Assembly (NCBI GenBank): GCA_018065225.1
Contig: JAGHTS010000111.1
Coordinates: forward strand, 1-21,834
Direction: 5' to 3'
From: Candidatus Phascolarctobacterium caballi
GTDB lineage: Bacteria; Bacillota; Negativicutes; Acidaminococcales; Acidaminococcaceae
Length of the DNA: 21,834 nt
Shown here one piece after another: positions 1-8,125 of the stretch. The position numbers and the translations under genes were made by a program. Under the pieces are notes generated by a model. It had not been told where the DNA came from, searched no databases, and worked only from the letters and a program-made list of their open reading frames with translations. Every line of letters starts with the position of its first letter. Position 1 is the first letter of the stretch.

Positions 1-153
1 ATAAATAATTTGTACTGGACGTTAAAATGGATTAATTATAATGAGAGTTCTTTATTAGAGAATATGATAATTTTAATTTGTGCGTATGTTAAATCACATT
101 ATCCATATGTGAAGTTAAAAAAATTGATTAAAAAAATATTGTGTTTTAAATGA
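1..153 (+). CDS. C-terminal fragment of an unidentified protein
   Basis: Frame 1 is open from the first base to a TGA at 151-153, giving about 50 residues whose 5' part lies outside the window. The fragment contains aromatic residues (YWTLKWINY) and ends in a lysine-rich tail (KLKKLIKKILCFK). A basic amphipathic C-terminus like this is common in polysaccharide-cluster glycosyltransferases, and the next gene is ugd, but no motif identifies the family. A 29-nt gap with an AAAGGA ribosome binding site separates it from ugd, consistent with one operon. That it is coding is an inference from the open frame and its position. Confidence 0.45.
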   Translation: MNNLYWTLKWINYNESSLLENMIILICAYVKSHYPYVKLKKLIKKILCFK

Positions 154-182
154 TAAAAATATAGTAAAGGAATTAGTTAATT

Positions 183-1367
183 ATGAAAATAGCAATAGCG
201 GGAACTGGATATGTTGGGCTAAGTTTGGCAGTACTCTTGGCACAGCATAATGATGTTGTGGCAGTGGATGTTATTGAGGGAAAGGTTAATCTAATTAACC
301 AAAAAAAATCCCCTATCCAAGATGCAGAAATAGAAGAATATTTAGCTAAAAAACCATTGCATCTGCGGGCGACTTTAGATGCTAGGGCGGCGTATAGTAA
401 TGCTGATATGGTAATTATTGCTGCCCCAACTAATTATGATGTAAAAAAGAATTTTTTTGATACATCAGCAGTAGAAACAGTCATTAAATTGGTAATGAAA
501 TGTAATCTTAATGCTATTATGGTGATCAAATCCACTATACCTGTTGGCTACACAGAGCATATTCGCGAAGTTACAAGATGTAAAAACATTATTTTTAGTC
601 CAGAATTTTTGCGGGAAAGCAAGGCACTTTATGACAACCTTTATCCAACCAGAATAGTGGTTGGCACAGATTTGCAAGATAAAAGATTGGTTGATGCTGC
701 ACATAAATTTGCTGACTTATTGCAGGAAGGCGCTATAAAAAAAGATATCCCACAACTTTTTGTAGGATTTGCCGAAGCAGAAGCTATTAAGTTGTTTGCA
801 AACACATATCTTGCATTGCGGGTAAGTTATTTTAATGAACTTGATACTTATGCAGAAATGAAGGGGTTAAATGTCAAGCAGATTATTGACGGAGTATGTC
901 TTGACCCACGCATAGGTAATTTTTATAATAATCCGTCTTTTGGTTATGGTGGTTATTGTCTGCCAAAAGATACAAAACAGCTTTTGGCTAATTACAAAGG
1001 AGTGCCGGAAAATTTAATTGAAGCAATAGTTAAAGCTAATGATACACGTAAAAGTTTTGTAGCGGAACAAGTTATGGCTATGAAACCAAATGTTGTCGGA
1101 ATTTATCGTTTGACTATGAAAAGTAATAGTGATAATTTCCGTGCCAGTGCAATTCAAGGGATTATGCAACGGTTGAAAGCGCAAGATGTACAGCTTGTTG
1201 TTTATGAACCAACATGGAAGGAAGTGAATTTTGAGGGATATAGAGTAGAAAAAGATTTTGAAAAATTTAAGAATGAAGCAGATGTTATTCTTGCTAATCG
1301 ATATGATGAACAATTAAACGATGTGCAAGAAAAGGTTTATACAAAAGATTTGTTTAGGAGAGATTGA
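183..1367 (+). CDS. ugd: UDP-glucose 6-dehydrogenase
   Basis: Cytoplasmic NAD-dependent enzyme that oxidises UDP-glucose twice to UDP-glucuronate, a precursor for surface polysaccharide. The 394 residues match the short (about 390-residue) enterobacterial-type Ugd along their length. The Rossmann motif GTGYVG lies at residues 7-12. STIPVGYT and FSPEFLRES follow, then EAEAIKLFANTYLALR and GVCLDPRIGNFYNNPSFGYG. The catalytic cysteine is Cys259 in GGYCLPKD, and the C-terminal substrate-domain block YRLTMKSNSDNFR is present. The start has AAAGGA about 10 nt upstream. It leads the recognisable part of the sugar operon. UDP-ManNAc dehydrogenase is an alternative for this fold, but the overall match to short Ugd is much closer. 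Confidence 0.93.
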   Translation: MKIAIAGTGYVGLSLAVLLAQHNDVVAVDVIEGKVNLINQKKSPIQDAEIEEYLAKKPLHLRATLDARAAYSNADMVIIAAPTNYDVKKNFFDTSAVETVIKLVMKCNLNAIMVIKSTIPVGYTEHIREVTRCKNIIFSPEFLRESKALYDNLYPTRIVVGTDLQDKRLVDAAHKFADLLQEGAIKKDIPQLFVGFAEAEAIKLFANTYLALRVSYFNELDTYAEMKGLNVKQIIDGVCLDPRIGNFYNNPSFGYGGYCLPKDTKQLLANYKGVPENLIEAIVKANDTRKSFVAEQVMAMKPNVVGIYRLTMKSNSDNFRASAIQGIMQRLKAQDVQLVVYEPTWKEVNFEGYRVEKDFEKFKNEADVILANRYDEQLNDVQEKVYTKDLFRRD

Positions 1368-1402
1368 GTTTGTAACATATTCATAAAAGGAGAGAATAGA
1401 AA

Positions 1403-2473
1403 ATGATAGTATTACATTTTATTTGCAGAGATAAATTTACATCTGGTTATATTGATTTTATGGAATTAGCTTTTCCTACATATGAGCATTATTTTGTAAC
1501 TGCCAAATCAGATGTTCCTTTAGAATGTGTTGATTCAGCTAAGGTTATTTATTTTAATCGTTCACGCAAGGAATTATATTGTGGGGATTTGAAAAAATTA
1601 TTAGATTTAGCAGATAAAATTATCATTAGTGGCATATGGGGAATGGGAAGATTATTTGCTTTTGTATCGAGAAATGTAAAAGCAAAAATATATCTACATT
1701 TCTGGGGAGGAGATTTTTATTGTTTCCGTAACAAAATATCAATATTTGATTGTAGAAGTTACATCGATAAATATTTTCAACTAAAACTTATTAAAGAATG
1801 CAATAGTTTAATTTTTCTAATTGTGGGTGAGCAAAAAGTTTTTGAAGATATTGTTGGTATAAAGAAAAGAAGTTTTATTGCGCCAATGATGGGAAATCCA
1901 TTTAAGCAACCAAAAGTTTTTGAATTAGCAAATGAAGCAAAAGATAGTAAGACATTTAATATTTTGGTTGGAAATTCTGCAACTGAAACAAATCATCATA
2001 TTGAAATTTTTCAAAAATTAGCACAAAAAAACTTTAGTAATGTTAGAATTATATGTCCTCTTTCGTATGGTAACGATGATAATTATAGACAAAAAGTTTT
2101 AGAATATGGATATAGAGTATTTGGGAAGTCATTTCAACCGATACTCAATTTTATGAAATATGATGAATATATGAAATTACTTTCTACATGTGACATTGGA
2201 ATTTTTAATTGTGATAGGCAGCAAGCATTAGGAAATATATATAGTATGTTAAAGATGGGGAAAACAATATATTTGCGACAAGGAACAAGCATGTGGAATT
2301 ATTTTAAGCAATATGGGATTTCAGTTAGGGATGTGGATGAAATTGATAATCTATCAAAGAATGAACTAGTAAATGGCGATATTGTTTGTTATAAAAAAAA
2401 TGTTGAAAGTATAAAAAAATTAACATCTGTAGAATATGGGGTACAGTGTTGGGATAAAGTTTTTCAATCTTAA
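1403..2473 (+). CDS. GT56-like glycosyltransferase (TDP-Fuc4NAc:lipid II transferase type)
   Basis: A 356-residue protein resembling family GT56 (WecF/RffT), which in enterobacteria transfers N-acetyl-4-amino-fucose to a lipid-linked disaccharide at the inner membrane. Visible family hallmarks are YLHFWGGDFYCFR (from about residue 97), a central ILVGNSATETNHH nucleotide-sugar block, and a C-terminal stretch beginning IFNCDRQQALGNIYSMLKMG, followed by a conserved-looking YLRQGTSMW. It has a good AAAGGAGAG ribosome binding site. A GT56-type acceptor step fits the neighbouring flippase and aminotransferase, because the donor in that family is a 4-amino-4,6-dideoxy sugar. The actual donor is not known. 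The gene is more AT-rich than its neighbours, as is common for glycosyltransferases exchanged between surface-antigen loci. Confidence 0.75.
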   Translation: MIVLHFICRDKFTSGYIDFMELAFPTYEHYFVTAKSDVPLECVDSAKVIYFNRSRKELYCGDLKKLLDLADKIIISGIWGMGRLFAFVSRNVKAKIYLHFWGGDFYCFRNKISIFDCRSYIDKYFQLKLIKECNSLIFLIVGEQKVFEDIVGIKKRSFIAPMMGNPFKQPKVFELANEAKDSKTFNILVGNSATETNHHIEIFQKLAQKNFSNVRIICPLSYGNDDNYRQKVLEYGYRVFGKSFQPILNFMKYDEYMKLLSTCDIGIFNCDRQQALGNIYSMLKMGKTIYLRQGTSMWNYFKQYGISVRDVDEIDNLSKNELVNGDIVCYKKNVESIKKLTSVEYGVQCWDKVFQS

Positions 2474-2497
2474 AATTGAAGTATTGGTTTTTACTCT

Positions 2498-3937
2498 GTG
2501 AAATCTTCTTTTTTTTCTAACTTTATATGGAAGTACATTGAACGGTGTGGGGCGCAGGTTATGGGTGTTGTTGTATCCATCATTCTTGCCCGTCTTATTG
2601 CTCCCGCTTCTTACGGTATCATTGCATTGGTTATGGTTTTTGTAACCTTGGCACAAATTTTTGTTGACAGCGGGTTCGGAACTGCACTTGTGCAAAAGAA
2701 GGATGCTGATGACTTGGATTTTTCCAGTGTATTTTATTTCAACCTTTTCATTTGTGTCTGTATATACGCATTATTGTTTTTTACAGCACCATGGATTGAA
2801 AAGTTTTATGCCATGCCGGACTTGACACAGGTTGTGAGGATTTTAAGTTTAAGCATTATTTTTTCCGGTGTGAGTGCTATTCAAGGTGCTTATGTTGCCC
2901 GTAATATGCTTTTTAAACGGATGTGTGTTGTAAGTTTGTTTGCAACCATTTTATCCGGGATAGCCGGTATTTATATGGCATATCAGGGCCAGGGTATTTG
3001 GGCTTTGGTTTATCAACAACTAATTGGTCAGGTATTAACTGTAATTCTTTTGTGGTCTGTGGTAAAATGGCGTCCGCTTTTGCGATTTTCTTGGCAACGG
3101 TTAAGCAAGTTGTTCAGTTTTGGCTGGAAACTATTGATTTCCGCTTTGTTAGACAGGGGTTATAATAATTTAAGACAACTTTTGATTGGCAAATTTTATA
3201 CGCCTGCGGACTTGGCTTTTTATGAACGTGGAAATAATTTTCCGATGTTAATTATTAATAATTTAGTGGCTTCCATTGACGCAGTATTATTGCCAACATT
3301 GTCACAGGAGCAAGACCATCGGGAGCGGGTGCGGTCAATGGCAAGGCGTGCCATTAAAACCAGTACATTGTTAATTATGCCCTTAATGATGGGATTGGCA
3401 ATGTGTGGTGAACCATTGGTAAGGTTGGTCTTAACGGAGAAATGGCTATCCAGTGTACCATATTTACAAACATTATGTTTCAGTTATTCTTTTTGGACAA
3501 TTCATACAACAAACTTGAATGCTATTAACGCCTTGGGGCGTAGTGATATATTTTTAAAATTAGAGATTGCCAAGAAAATTGTTGGGCTGATACTTATTGC
3601 TTTGACCTTGCCTTATGGAGTTTTGGCTTTGGCATTAAGCACAATCCCAAGTTCAATTATTTGTCAGCTTATAAATTCTTATCCCAATAAATATTTATTG
3701 CAGTATTCTTATTGGGAGCAGTTAAAAGATATGTTACCACAAATATTGCTCACTTGTTTTATGGGTATAGTGTTGTGGTTTACAGGGAAGTTGCCTTTAC
3801 CTGATTGGCAAATGCTTATTATGCAGTTTGTAATTGGTGCAAGTGTTTATACAGGATTGGCGTATATTTTCAAGTTGGAAAGTTTTAATTATTTGATTGC
3901 TTTGATTAGGGGGATGAAAAAGCAAAATGACAATTAA
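2498..3937 (+). CDS. wzx: Wzx-type polysaccharide flippase (MOP superfamily)
   Basis: A 479-residue polytopic membrane protein of the MOP exporter superfamily, WzxC-like. It probably flips an undecaprenyl-linked oligosaccharide across the cytoplasmic membrane. The N-terminus (WKYIERCGAQ, then ARLIAPASYGIIALV and DSGFGTALVQKKDADD) is characteristic. Roughly a dozen hydrophobic helices follow, with typical loops such as GKFYTPADLAFYERG near the middle. The start is GTG, chosen because the family N-terminus begins there, and its ribosome binding site is weak. It lies 24 nt after the glycosyltransferase and its 3' end overlaps the aminotransferase by 11 nt, so the genes are cotranscribed. No matching Wzy polymerase is visible in the window. 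Confidence 0.88.
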   Translation: MKSSFFSNFIWKYIERCGAQVMGVVVSIILARLIAPASYGIIALVMVFVTLAQIFVDSGFGTALVQKKDADDLDFSSVFYFNLFICVCIYALLFFTAPWIEKFYAMPDLTQVVRILSLSIIFSGVSAIQGAYVARNMLFKRMCVVSLFATILSGIAGIYMAYQGQGIWALVYQQLIGQVLTVILLWSVVKWRPLLRFSWQRLSKLFSFGWKLLISALLDRGYNNLRQLLIGKFYTPADLAFYERGNNFPMLIINNLVASIDAVLLPTLSQEQDHRERVRSMARRAIKTSTLLIMPLMMGLAMCGEPLVRLVLTEKWLSSVPYLQTLCFSYSFWTIHTTNLNAINALGRSDIFLKLEIAKKIVGLILIALTLPYGVLALALSTIPSSIICQLINSYPNKYLLQYSYWEQLKDMLPQILLTCFMGIVLWFTGKLPLPDWQMLIMQFVIGASVYTGLAYIFKLESFNYLIALIRGMKKQNDN

Positions 3938-5027
3938 TGTTACCCGTTCTTCCTTGCCAAGTTTGGAAGAATATACAAACGAAATAAAGGATATTTTTGC
4001 TACCCGTTGGCTTACCAACATGGGGGAAAAGCATAAAACATTGCAAACTATGTTGGAAAGTAAATTGGGCATTAAACATGTAACCCTTTATACCAATGGC
4101 CATTTGGCTTTGGAAAATGCCATTGCCTTAATGAATTTTTCCAAAGGCAGTGAAGTGATTACTACTCCCTTTACCTTTGCATCCACTACACACGCCATTG
4201 TACGGAATGGGCTTGTACCGGTGTTTTGCGATGTTAATGATAATGACTATACCATTGATGTAACTAAAATTGAGGACTTAATTACCGACAAAACTGTGGC
4301 AATTTTGCCAGTCCATGTCTATGGGCATATGTGTGATGTGACGGCAATTCAACGGATTGCGGACAAACATAATTTAAAGGTGATTTATGATGCTGCCCAT
4401 GCTTTTGGTGTAACATTGAACGGCAAAAGCAGTGCCACCTTTGGAGATATTTCTATGTTCAGCTTTCATGCCACAAAAGTATATAACACTATTGAGGGCG
4501 GAGCTTTGTGTTATAATAATGATGCTTGGGTACAAATATTAAATGATATGAAAAATTTTGGCATTCGTGGGCCGGAAGATGTGGAGTTTGTAGGCGGCAA
4601 TGCCAAGATGAATGAATTTCAGGCGGCAATGGGGATTTGCAATTTGCGTCATTTAGACGAGGAAATCGCCAAGCGTCAAATTGTTCACGAAAGGTATATG
4701 GAGCATTTGCAAGGGATTAAAGGAATTAAATTAAGCCCTTTGCAAAAAGGTGTAGAAAAGAATTATGCCTATTTCCCGGTGATTTTTGACGGATATAAAT
4801 ATACCCGTGACGAAGTGTTTGAAAAATTAAAAGAGCAGGATATTGTAGCACGAAAATATTTTTATCCATTGACGAACAGTTTTGCATGTTACAAAAATTA
4901 TTCAACGGCAGGTGCAGATAAGACACCTGTGGCGAAATATTTGGCAGACAAGGTGCTGACTTTGCCGTTATATGCAGGGTTGAGTACAGAAGATGTGGAT
5001 AGGATTTGTAAAGTAGTGGTGGAGTGA
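3927..5027 (+). CDS. DegT/DnrJ/EryC1-family nucleotide-sugar aminotransferase
   Basis: PLP-dependent aminotransferase (366 residues) of the sugar-aminotransferase family, converting a keto-deoxy nucleotide sugar to the amino sugar, probably with glutamate as donor. The N-terminus INVTRSSLPSLEEY and TNGHLALENAIAL resemble the VioA/FdtB/QdtB branch. The PLP aspartate is Asp155 in YDAAHAFG, and the Schiff-base lysine is Lys184 in SFHATKVYNT, followed by EGGAL. The end is intact (LPLYAGLSTEDVDRI). It supplies the most obvious acceptor for the downstream acyltransferase and acyl-carrier genes. The substrate (3-keto or 4-keto sugar) cannot be read from sequence. The dTDP-sugar genes it would need (rmlA, rmlB) are not in the window. 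Confidence 0.88.
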   Translation: MTINVTRSSLPSLEEYTNEIKDIFATRWLTNMGEKHKTLQTMLESKLGIKHVTLYTNGHLALENAIALMNFSKGSEVITTPFTFASTTHAIVRNGLVPVFCDVNDNDYTIDVTKIEDLITDKTVAILPVHVYGHMCDVTAIQRIADKHNLKVIYDAAHAFGVTLNGKSSATFGDISMFSFHATKVYNTIEGGALCYNNDAWVQILNDMKNFGIRGPEDVEFVGGNAKMNEFQAAMGICNLRHLDEEIAKRQIVHERYMEHLQGIKGIKLSPLQKGVEKNYAYFPVIFDGYKYTRDEVFEKLKEQDIVARKYFYPLTNSFACYKNYSTAGADKTPVAKYLADKVLTLPLYAGLSTEDVDRICKVVVE

Positions 5028-5040
5028 AGGAGGAGATGAG

Positions 5041-6450
5041 ATGAAAATAACTTTAGAGAATATTGGCAAAGTAAAAAATGCTGAAATTGAAATTAAAGGC
5101 TTGACAGTTATTACTGGCGGGAATAATTCTGGAAAAACTACAGTTGGAAAGGCTTTATTTTCCTTGTTAAATGTAATTTCTGACTATGAGAAAAAGGCAG
5201 AAGTTGATCAAAAAATAGGAATGGACATTTTTTTGAGGGATATAAGTCGTGATGTCAATGAAATTCAGCACCTACTCTACAGAATGTCCTTTAAAGAAAA
5301 ATCTGGATTGTTTGATGAACATATAAAGGATATTCAAATTTTTATTAGAAAATCTTTTGCTGAAAAAAATTATGTTGAGTTTAAAAACGTATTGCTGGCA
5401 ATCAAAGAAGAGATAGATGAAATACTTTTTAACCTTGGCAGAAATAGTGCAAATGATAATTTGCCAATAGGGAAGCAGTTGTTAGTTGAAAGAAGTAAGA
5501 TTGTTATTGAAAAAGTAACGGACATTTTAGATCGTTTAGAAAATTTTGATATAAATGACTTCGTACTGAATAGAATCCAAAAAAGTTTGAATGATGAATT
5601 TTCTAAGCAAATTATTCCTGTGAGATACAATGAAAGAAAAGGCAATATTAAACTTCAATTTGCTGAATATGAACCGATATTGTTTAGTGTAAAAGATAAT
5701 CAAATAGAATTTGTTCAAATAACAGATCGGTTATTTTCCCCTTACAGAAGAGTATTTTTGATAGATGATCCATACTTAGTTGATAATTTATCAGATAATA
5801 TGGTGCCACACAACTTATATGGTAGTGAATCTAAAAGTATAATTTGTAAGCATGATGAGCATTTGGTTAGGTATCTTAGATCTCATAGAGAAGATAATTA
5901 TTTTGCTACATGGCTGAATACTAAAGAAAAAAAGGATATTTATAATTTCATCAGTGAAGTAATGCCTGGTGATCGCGTTGATAAAAGTGATGGTATGTAT
6001 TATGTTGAAAAAGGAGCGGAACTTAAGGTTTCAAATTTAGCAACTGGCTCAAAAATGTTTTTCCTTGTAAAAGATTTATTTGAAGAGGGGTTGTTGGATC
6101 GTGAAACAGTTTTAATTTTAGATGAACCGGAAGCACATTTACATCCGGAATGGCAAAATATTTTTGCTGAATTTATAGTGCGGTTAGTTAAATTTATTGG
6201 AGTTAAGGTTTTGTTAACTACACATAGTCCTAATTTTATGCTGGCACTTGAAACAATGTCGTTGCAATATAAACTGGGAGATGTAATGCAGACATATAAG
6301 ACAGAAATGTGTGATGATGGATATCAAGTTACCTATAGAAAAGTTTCAGATGATTTAGATATTGTTTATACTGACTTTATTCGGGCGATGGTAAGAATGC
6401 AAACTATGAAAAAACGATTACTTGAAGGAATTGATGAAGATGGTAAATAA
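5041..6450 (+). CDS. ABC-type AAA ATPase (AAA_15/AAA_21-like), candidate defence ATPase
   Basis: A 469-residue SMC/ABC-like P-loop ATPase. Walker A is GGNNSGKTT near the N-terminus (Lys32). A long central region of about 250 residues, rich in charged helices, follows. An ABC-signature-like SNLATGSK comes next, then Walker B and D-loop LILDEPEAHLHPEW (Asp361, Glu362) and an H-loop LLTTHSPNFM. This layout is typical of stand-alone ATPases of OLD-like and other two-gene anti-phage modules, not of transporters. A strong AAGGAGGAG ribosome binding site lies 13 nt after the aminotransferase stop, so the gene appears to ride on the sugar operon. The next gene overlaps its 3' end. The ATPase class is clear, and the defence role is inferred from architecture and partner. 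Confidence 0.8.
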   Translation: MKITLENIGKVKNAEIEIKGLTVITGGNNSGKTTVGKALFSLLNVISDYEKKAEVDQKIGMDIFLRDISRDVNEIQHLLYRMSFKEKSGLFDEHIKDIQIFIRKSFAEKNYVEFKNVLLAIKEEIDEILFNLGRNSANDNLPIGKQLLVERSKIVIEKVTDILDRLENFDINDFVLNRIQKSLNDEFSKQIIPVRYNERKGNIKLQFAEYEPILFSVKDNQIEFVQITDRLFSPYRRVFLIDDPYLVDNLSDNMVPHNLYGSESKSIICKHDEHLVRYLRSHREDNYFATWLNTKEKKDIYNFISEVMPGDRVDKSDGMYYVEKGAELKVSNLATGSKMFFLVKDLFEEGLLDRETVLILDEPEAHLHPEWQNIFAEFIVRLVKFIGVKVLLTTHSPNFMLALETMSLQYKLGDVMQTYKTEMCDDGYQVTYRKVSDDLDIVYTDFIRAMVRMQTMKKRLLEGIDEDGK

Positions 6451-7162
6451 GGATTTGATTAAGTATATTCGAGAGAATTGGATGAAGTATCTGGAATATA
6501 TATCTGATATCTCACGAGGTGGGAAAAATTCTTGTAGTTTGGTTAATATCCCTTCAGAAATGTCCTTTGCATTTGATGCTATTGTTGCTGATATGTTTTC
6601 TGTAAATAAAAAACCAATGTCTGTTGATATGGTTGATTTTGATAATCAGTGGATAGTTTTTACAGAATTCAAAGGTGGTTTTTATGATAAAATTAATGAT
6701 AAGACATATGTACCGCAGAATTGTAAATATATAAGTAATTATCTTTGTCCAGAATTGAAGCCATTTCAAAAAAAACGAAGAGAATCCGAAAAAAAAGAAC
6801 TTGTATCTTCTATAGTACAAAAAGCAGTAGAAGCCTACATGTTTATACATATTTTTATTTTGCCAAAATGTAGTGATTTGGCAAATGATACTTGCCAAAA
6901 GATTAAACTTGTCATTGTTTATGATGGTGATATTGTTGATAATGCTATATCTATTGCAAAACAGTATTGCAAAGACACTTCATTGTATGAAAATAAGGTG
7001 TGGATAGAGCAGGCACTTAAAAGATTTGTAAATGATAGTTGTGTGGGTGTTGAAGATTTTTACTACGACAAAATAGAAGTATATGATAAATATGAATACG
7101 AAGCCCGATTTAAAATGTCGATGTCTGAAAGTTTATGGAATGGGATTTTTGGGGTGACATAA
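6434..7162 (+). CDS. Partner of AAA ATPase, possible PD-(D/E)xK-like nuclease
   Basis: About 242 residues with no family I can name. The most suggestive stretch has aspartates at about residues 65, 68 and 70, followed by a hydrophobic strand and EFKGG (Glu78, Lys80). This D-x(n)-E-x-K spacing resembles PD-(D/E)xK endonuclease cores. A second hydrophobic strand (YMFIHIFIL) and KLVIVYDGD follow. The frame is open from a TTG at 6422, but ATG codons at 6434 and 6440 sit behind AAGGA and are better starts. Either one overlaps the end of the ATPase gene, implying translational coupling and a joint complex. A nuclease call is inference from one motif, and an unrelated adaptor fold remains possible. 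Confidence 0.45.
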   Translation: MKMVNKDLIKYIRENWMKYLEYISDISRGGKNSCSLVNIPSEMSFAFDAIVADMFSVNKKPMSVDMVDFDNQWIVFTEFKGGFYDKINDKTYVPQNCKYISNYLCPELKPFQKKRRESEKKELVSSIVQKAVEAYMFIHIFILPKCSDLANDTCQKIKLVIVYDGDIVDNAISIAKQYCKDTSLYENKVWIEQALKRFVNDSCVGVEDFYYDKIEVYDKYEYEARFKMSMSESLWNGIFGVT

Positions 7163-7192
7163 AAAAATGTGGAAAATAGTCATGATTATTAA

Positions 7193-7261
7193 AAAAAAGA
7201 AGGGGTTTCTGCGGGAACAAGTGTGACGATGGAAGAGTTTATGGTGGTGAGTAAAAAATGA
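7193..7261 (+). pseudogene. Possible 3' remnant of a displaced operon gene
   Basis: Between the putative nuclease and the acyltransferase, a short frame reads KKEGVSAGTSVTMEEFMVVS plus two lysines before a TGA that overlaps the next start as ATGA. Upstream the frame closes with TAA at 7190-7192. An ATGA junction is the usual end of a functional upstream gene in this operon, yet here only 22 codons remain. This fits the tail of a gene whose body was lost when the ATPase pair arrived. The family is not identified, and chance is not excluded for so short a frame. Confidence 0.3.
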
Positions 7262-7893
7262 AAAATCTAATTATTATTGGTGTTGGTGGGTTTGCAAGGG
7301 AAGTTTATTTCCATGCACAAAATTCTATAGGGTACGGCACGGAATTTGTGATTAAAGGTTTTCTTGATGGAACGGTGAAACTTTTGGAAGAAGAATATAA
7401 AAAACTACAACTTCCAGTTTTAGGTGATGTGAATACATATGAACCGCAGACAGATGATGTGTTTGTAATAGCTATTGCTAATTGTAAGGCAAAAGAGCAA
7501 ATAGCAAAAATTATGGATGCAAAAGGGGTTGAGTGGTGGAATTTGATTCATAAAACGGCATTAGTTCATCCTCAAGCACATCTTGGCAAAGATATTATTT
7601 TGAGTATGGGTGTGGGAATCGGACCTGATACAAATATAGGCAATCACATTTTAATCAATACTTATTCTGCAGTTGGGCATGATACGGTGATAGGGGATTA
7701 TTCAAGTATTATGTCGTACGTAGATATAACTGGCAATAATAAAATTGGACATTTTACATACTGGGGGAGTGGTGCTCACATACATCCCGGATTGATTGTT
7801 GAAGATAATGCAGTTATTGGTATAGGTAGCATAGTGATAAAAAAAGTAAAAAGGGGAGTTACTGTTTTTGGAAATCCGGCTAAAAAAATATAG
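7258..7893 (+). CDS. NeuD/PglD-family sugar acyltransferase (left-handed beta helix)
   Basis: A 211-residue enzyme with the two-domain NeuD/PglD/VioB layout. The N-terminal Rossmann-like nucleotide-sugar domain has IIIGVGGFARE (glycines at residues 8, 10 and 11). The C-terminal hexapeptide-repeat helix starts near residue 95 (HPQAHLGKDIILSMGVGIG). The probable catalytic base is His141 in VGHDTVIGDYSS. The end IGSIVIKKVKRGVTVFGNPAK is typical. Characterised relatives N-acylate 4-amino sugars using acetyl-CoA. Here the gene directly precedes a carrier protein, so an acyl-ACP donor is an attractive alternative. The start overlaps an upstream TGA (ATGA). The family is certain, but the acyl donor and sugar are inferred. 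Confidence 0.85.
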   Translation: MKNLIIIGVGGFAREVYFHAQNSIGYGTEFVIKGFLDGTVKLLEEEYKKLQLPVLGDVNTYEPQTDDVFVIAIANCKAKEQIAKIMDAKGVEWWNLIHKTALVHPQAHLGKDIILSMGVGIGPDTNIGNHILINTYSAVGHDTVIGDYSSIMSYVDITGNNKIGHFTYWGSGAHIHPGLIVEDNAVIGIGSIVIKKVKRGVTVFGNPAKKI

Positions 7894-7902
7894 GAGGTAA
7901 GA

Positions 7903-8124
7903 ATGACTGATATTGAAAAAATTGCATTAATTGCAGATATGATGGAATTAGAACAGGGGAAGTTGGCAAAGGACACAGTATTAAATTCATTAAATGAATG
8001 GGATTCTTTGGCTGTGCTTTCCTTTGTCGCAATGATGGACGAAGAATTTGGCAAGGATATTAAGGGTTGTCAAGTTAGAGAATGTAAAACCGTTGCTGAT
8101 TTGATGAATTTGATGGTTAAGTAA
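7903..8124 (+). CDS. Acyl carrier protein 1
   Basis: A 73-residue acidic four-helix carrier protein. Ser35 in NEWDSLAVLSF is the expected 4'-phosphopantetheine attachment site. It has a strong AGGAGG-type ribosome binding site 9 nt after the acyltransferase, and the next gene starts after one base. WDSL with the following FVAMMDEEFGKDI distinguishes it from the housekeeping AcpP (usual DSLD) and makes it a close match to the second carrier in this operon (12546-12755). It probably holds a dedicated acyl intermediate for the SDR, KASIII and acyltransferase enzymes around it. Confidence 0.88.
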   Translation: MTDIEKIALIADMMELEQGKLAKDTVLNSLNEWDSLAVLSFVAMMDEEFGKDIKGCQVRECKTVADLMNLMVK

Positions 8125-8125
8125 A

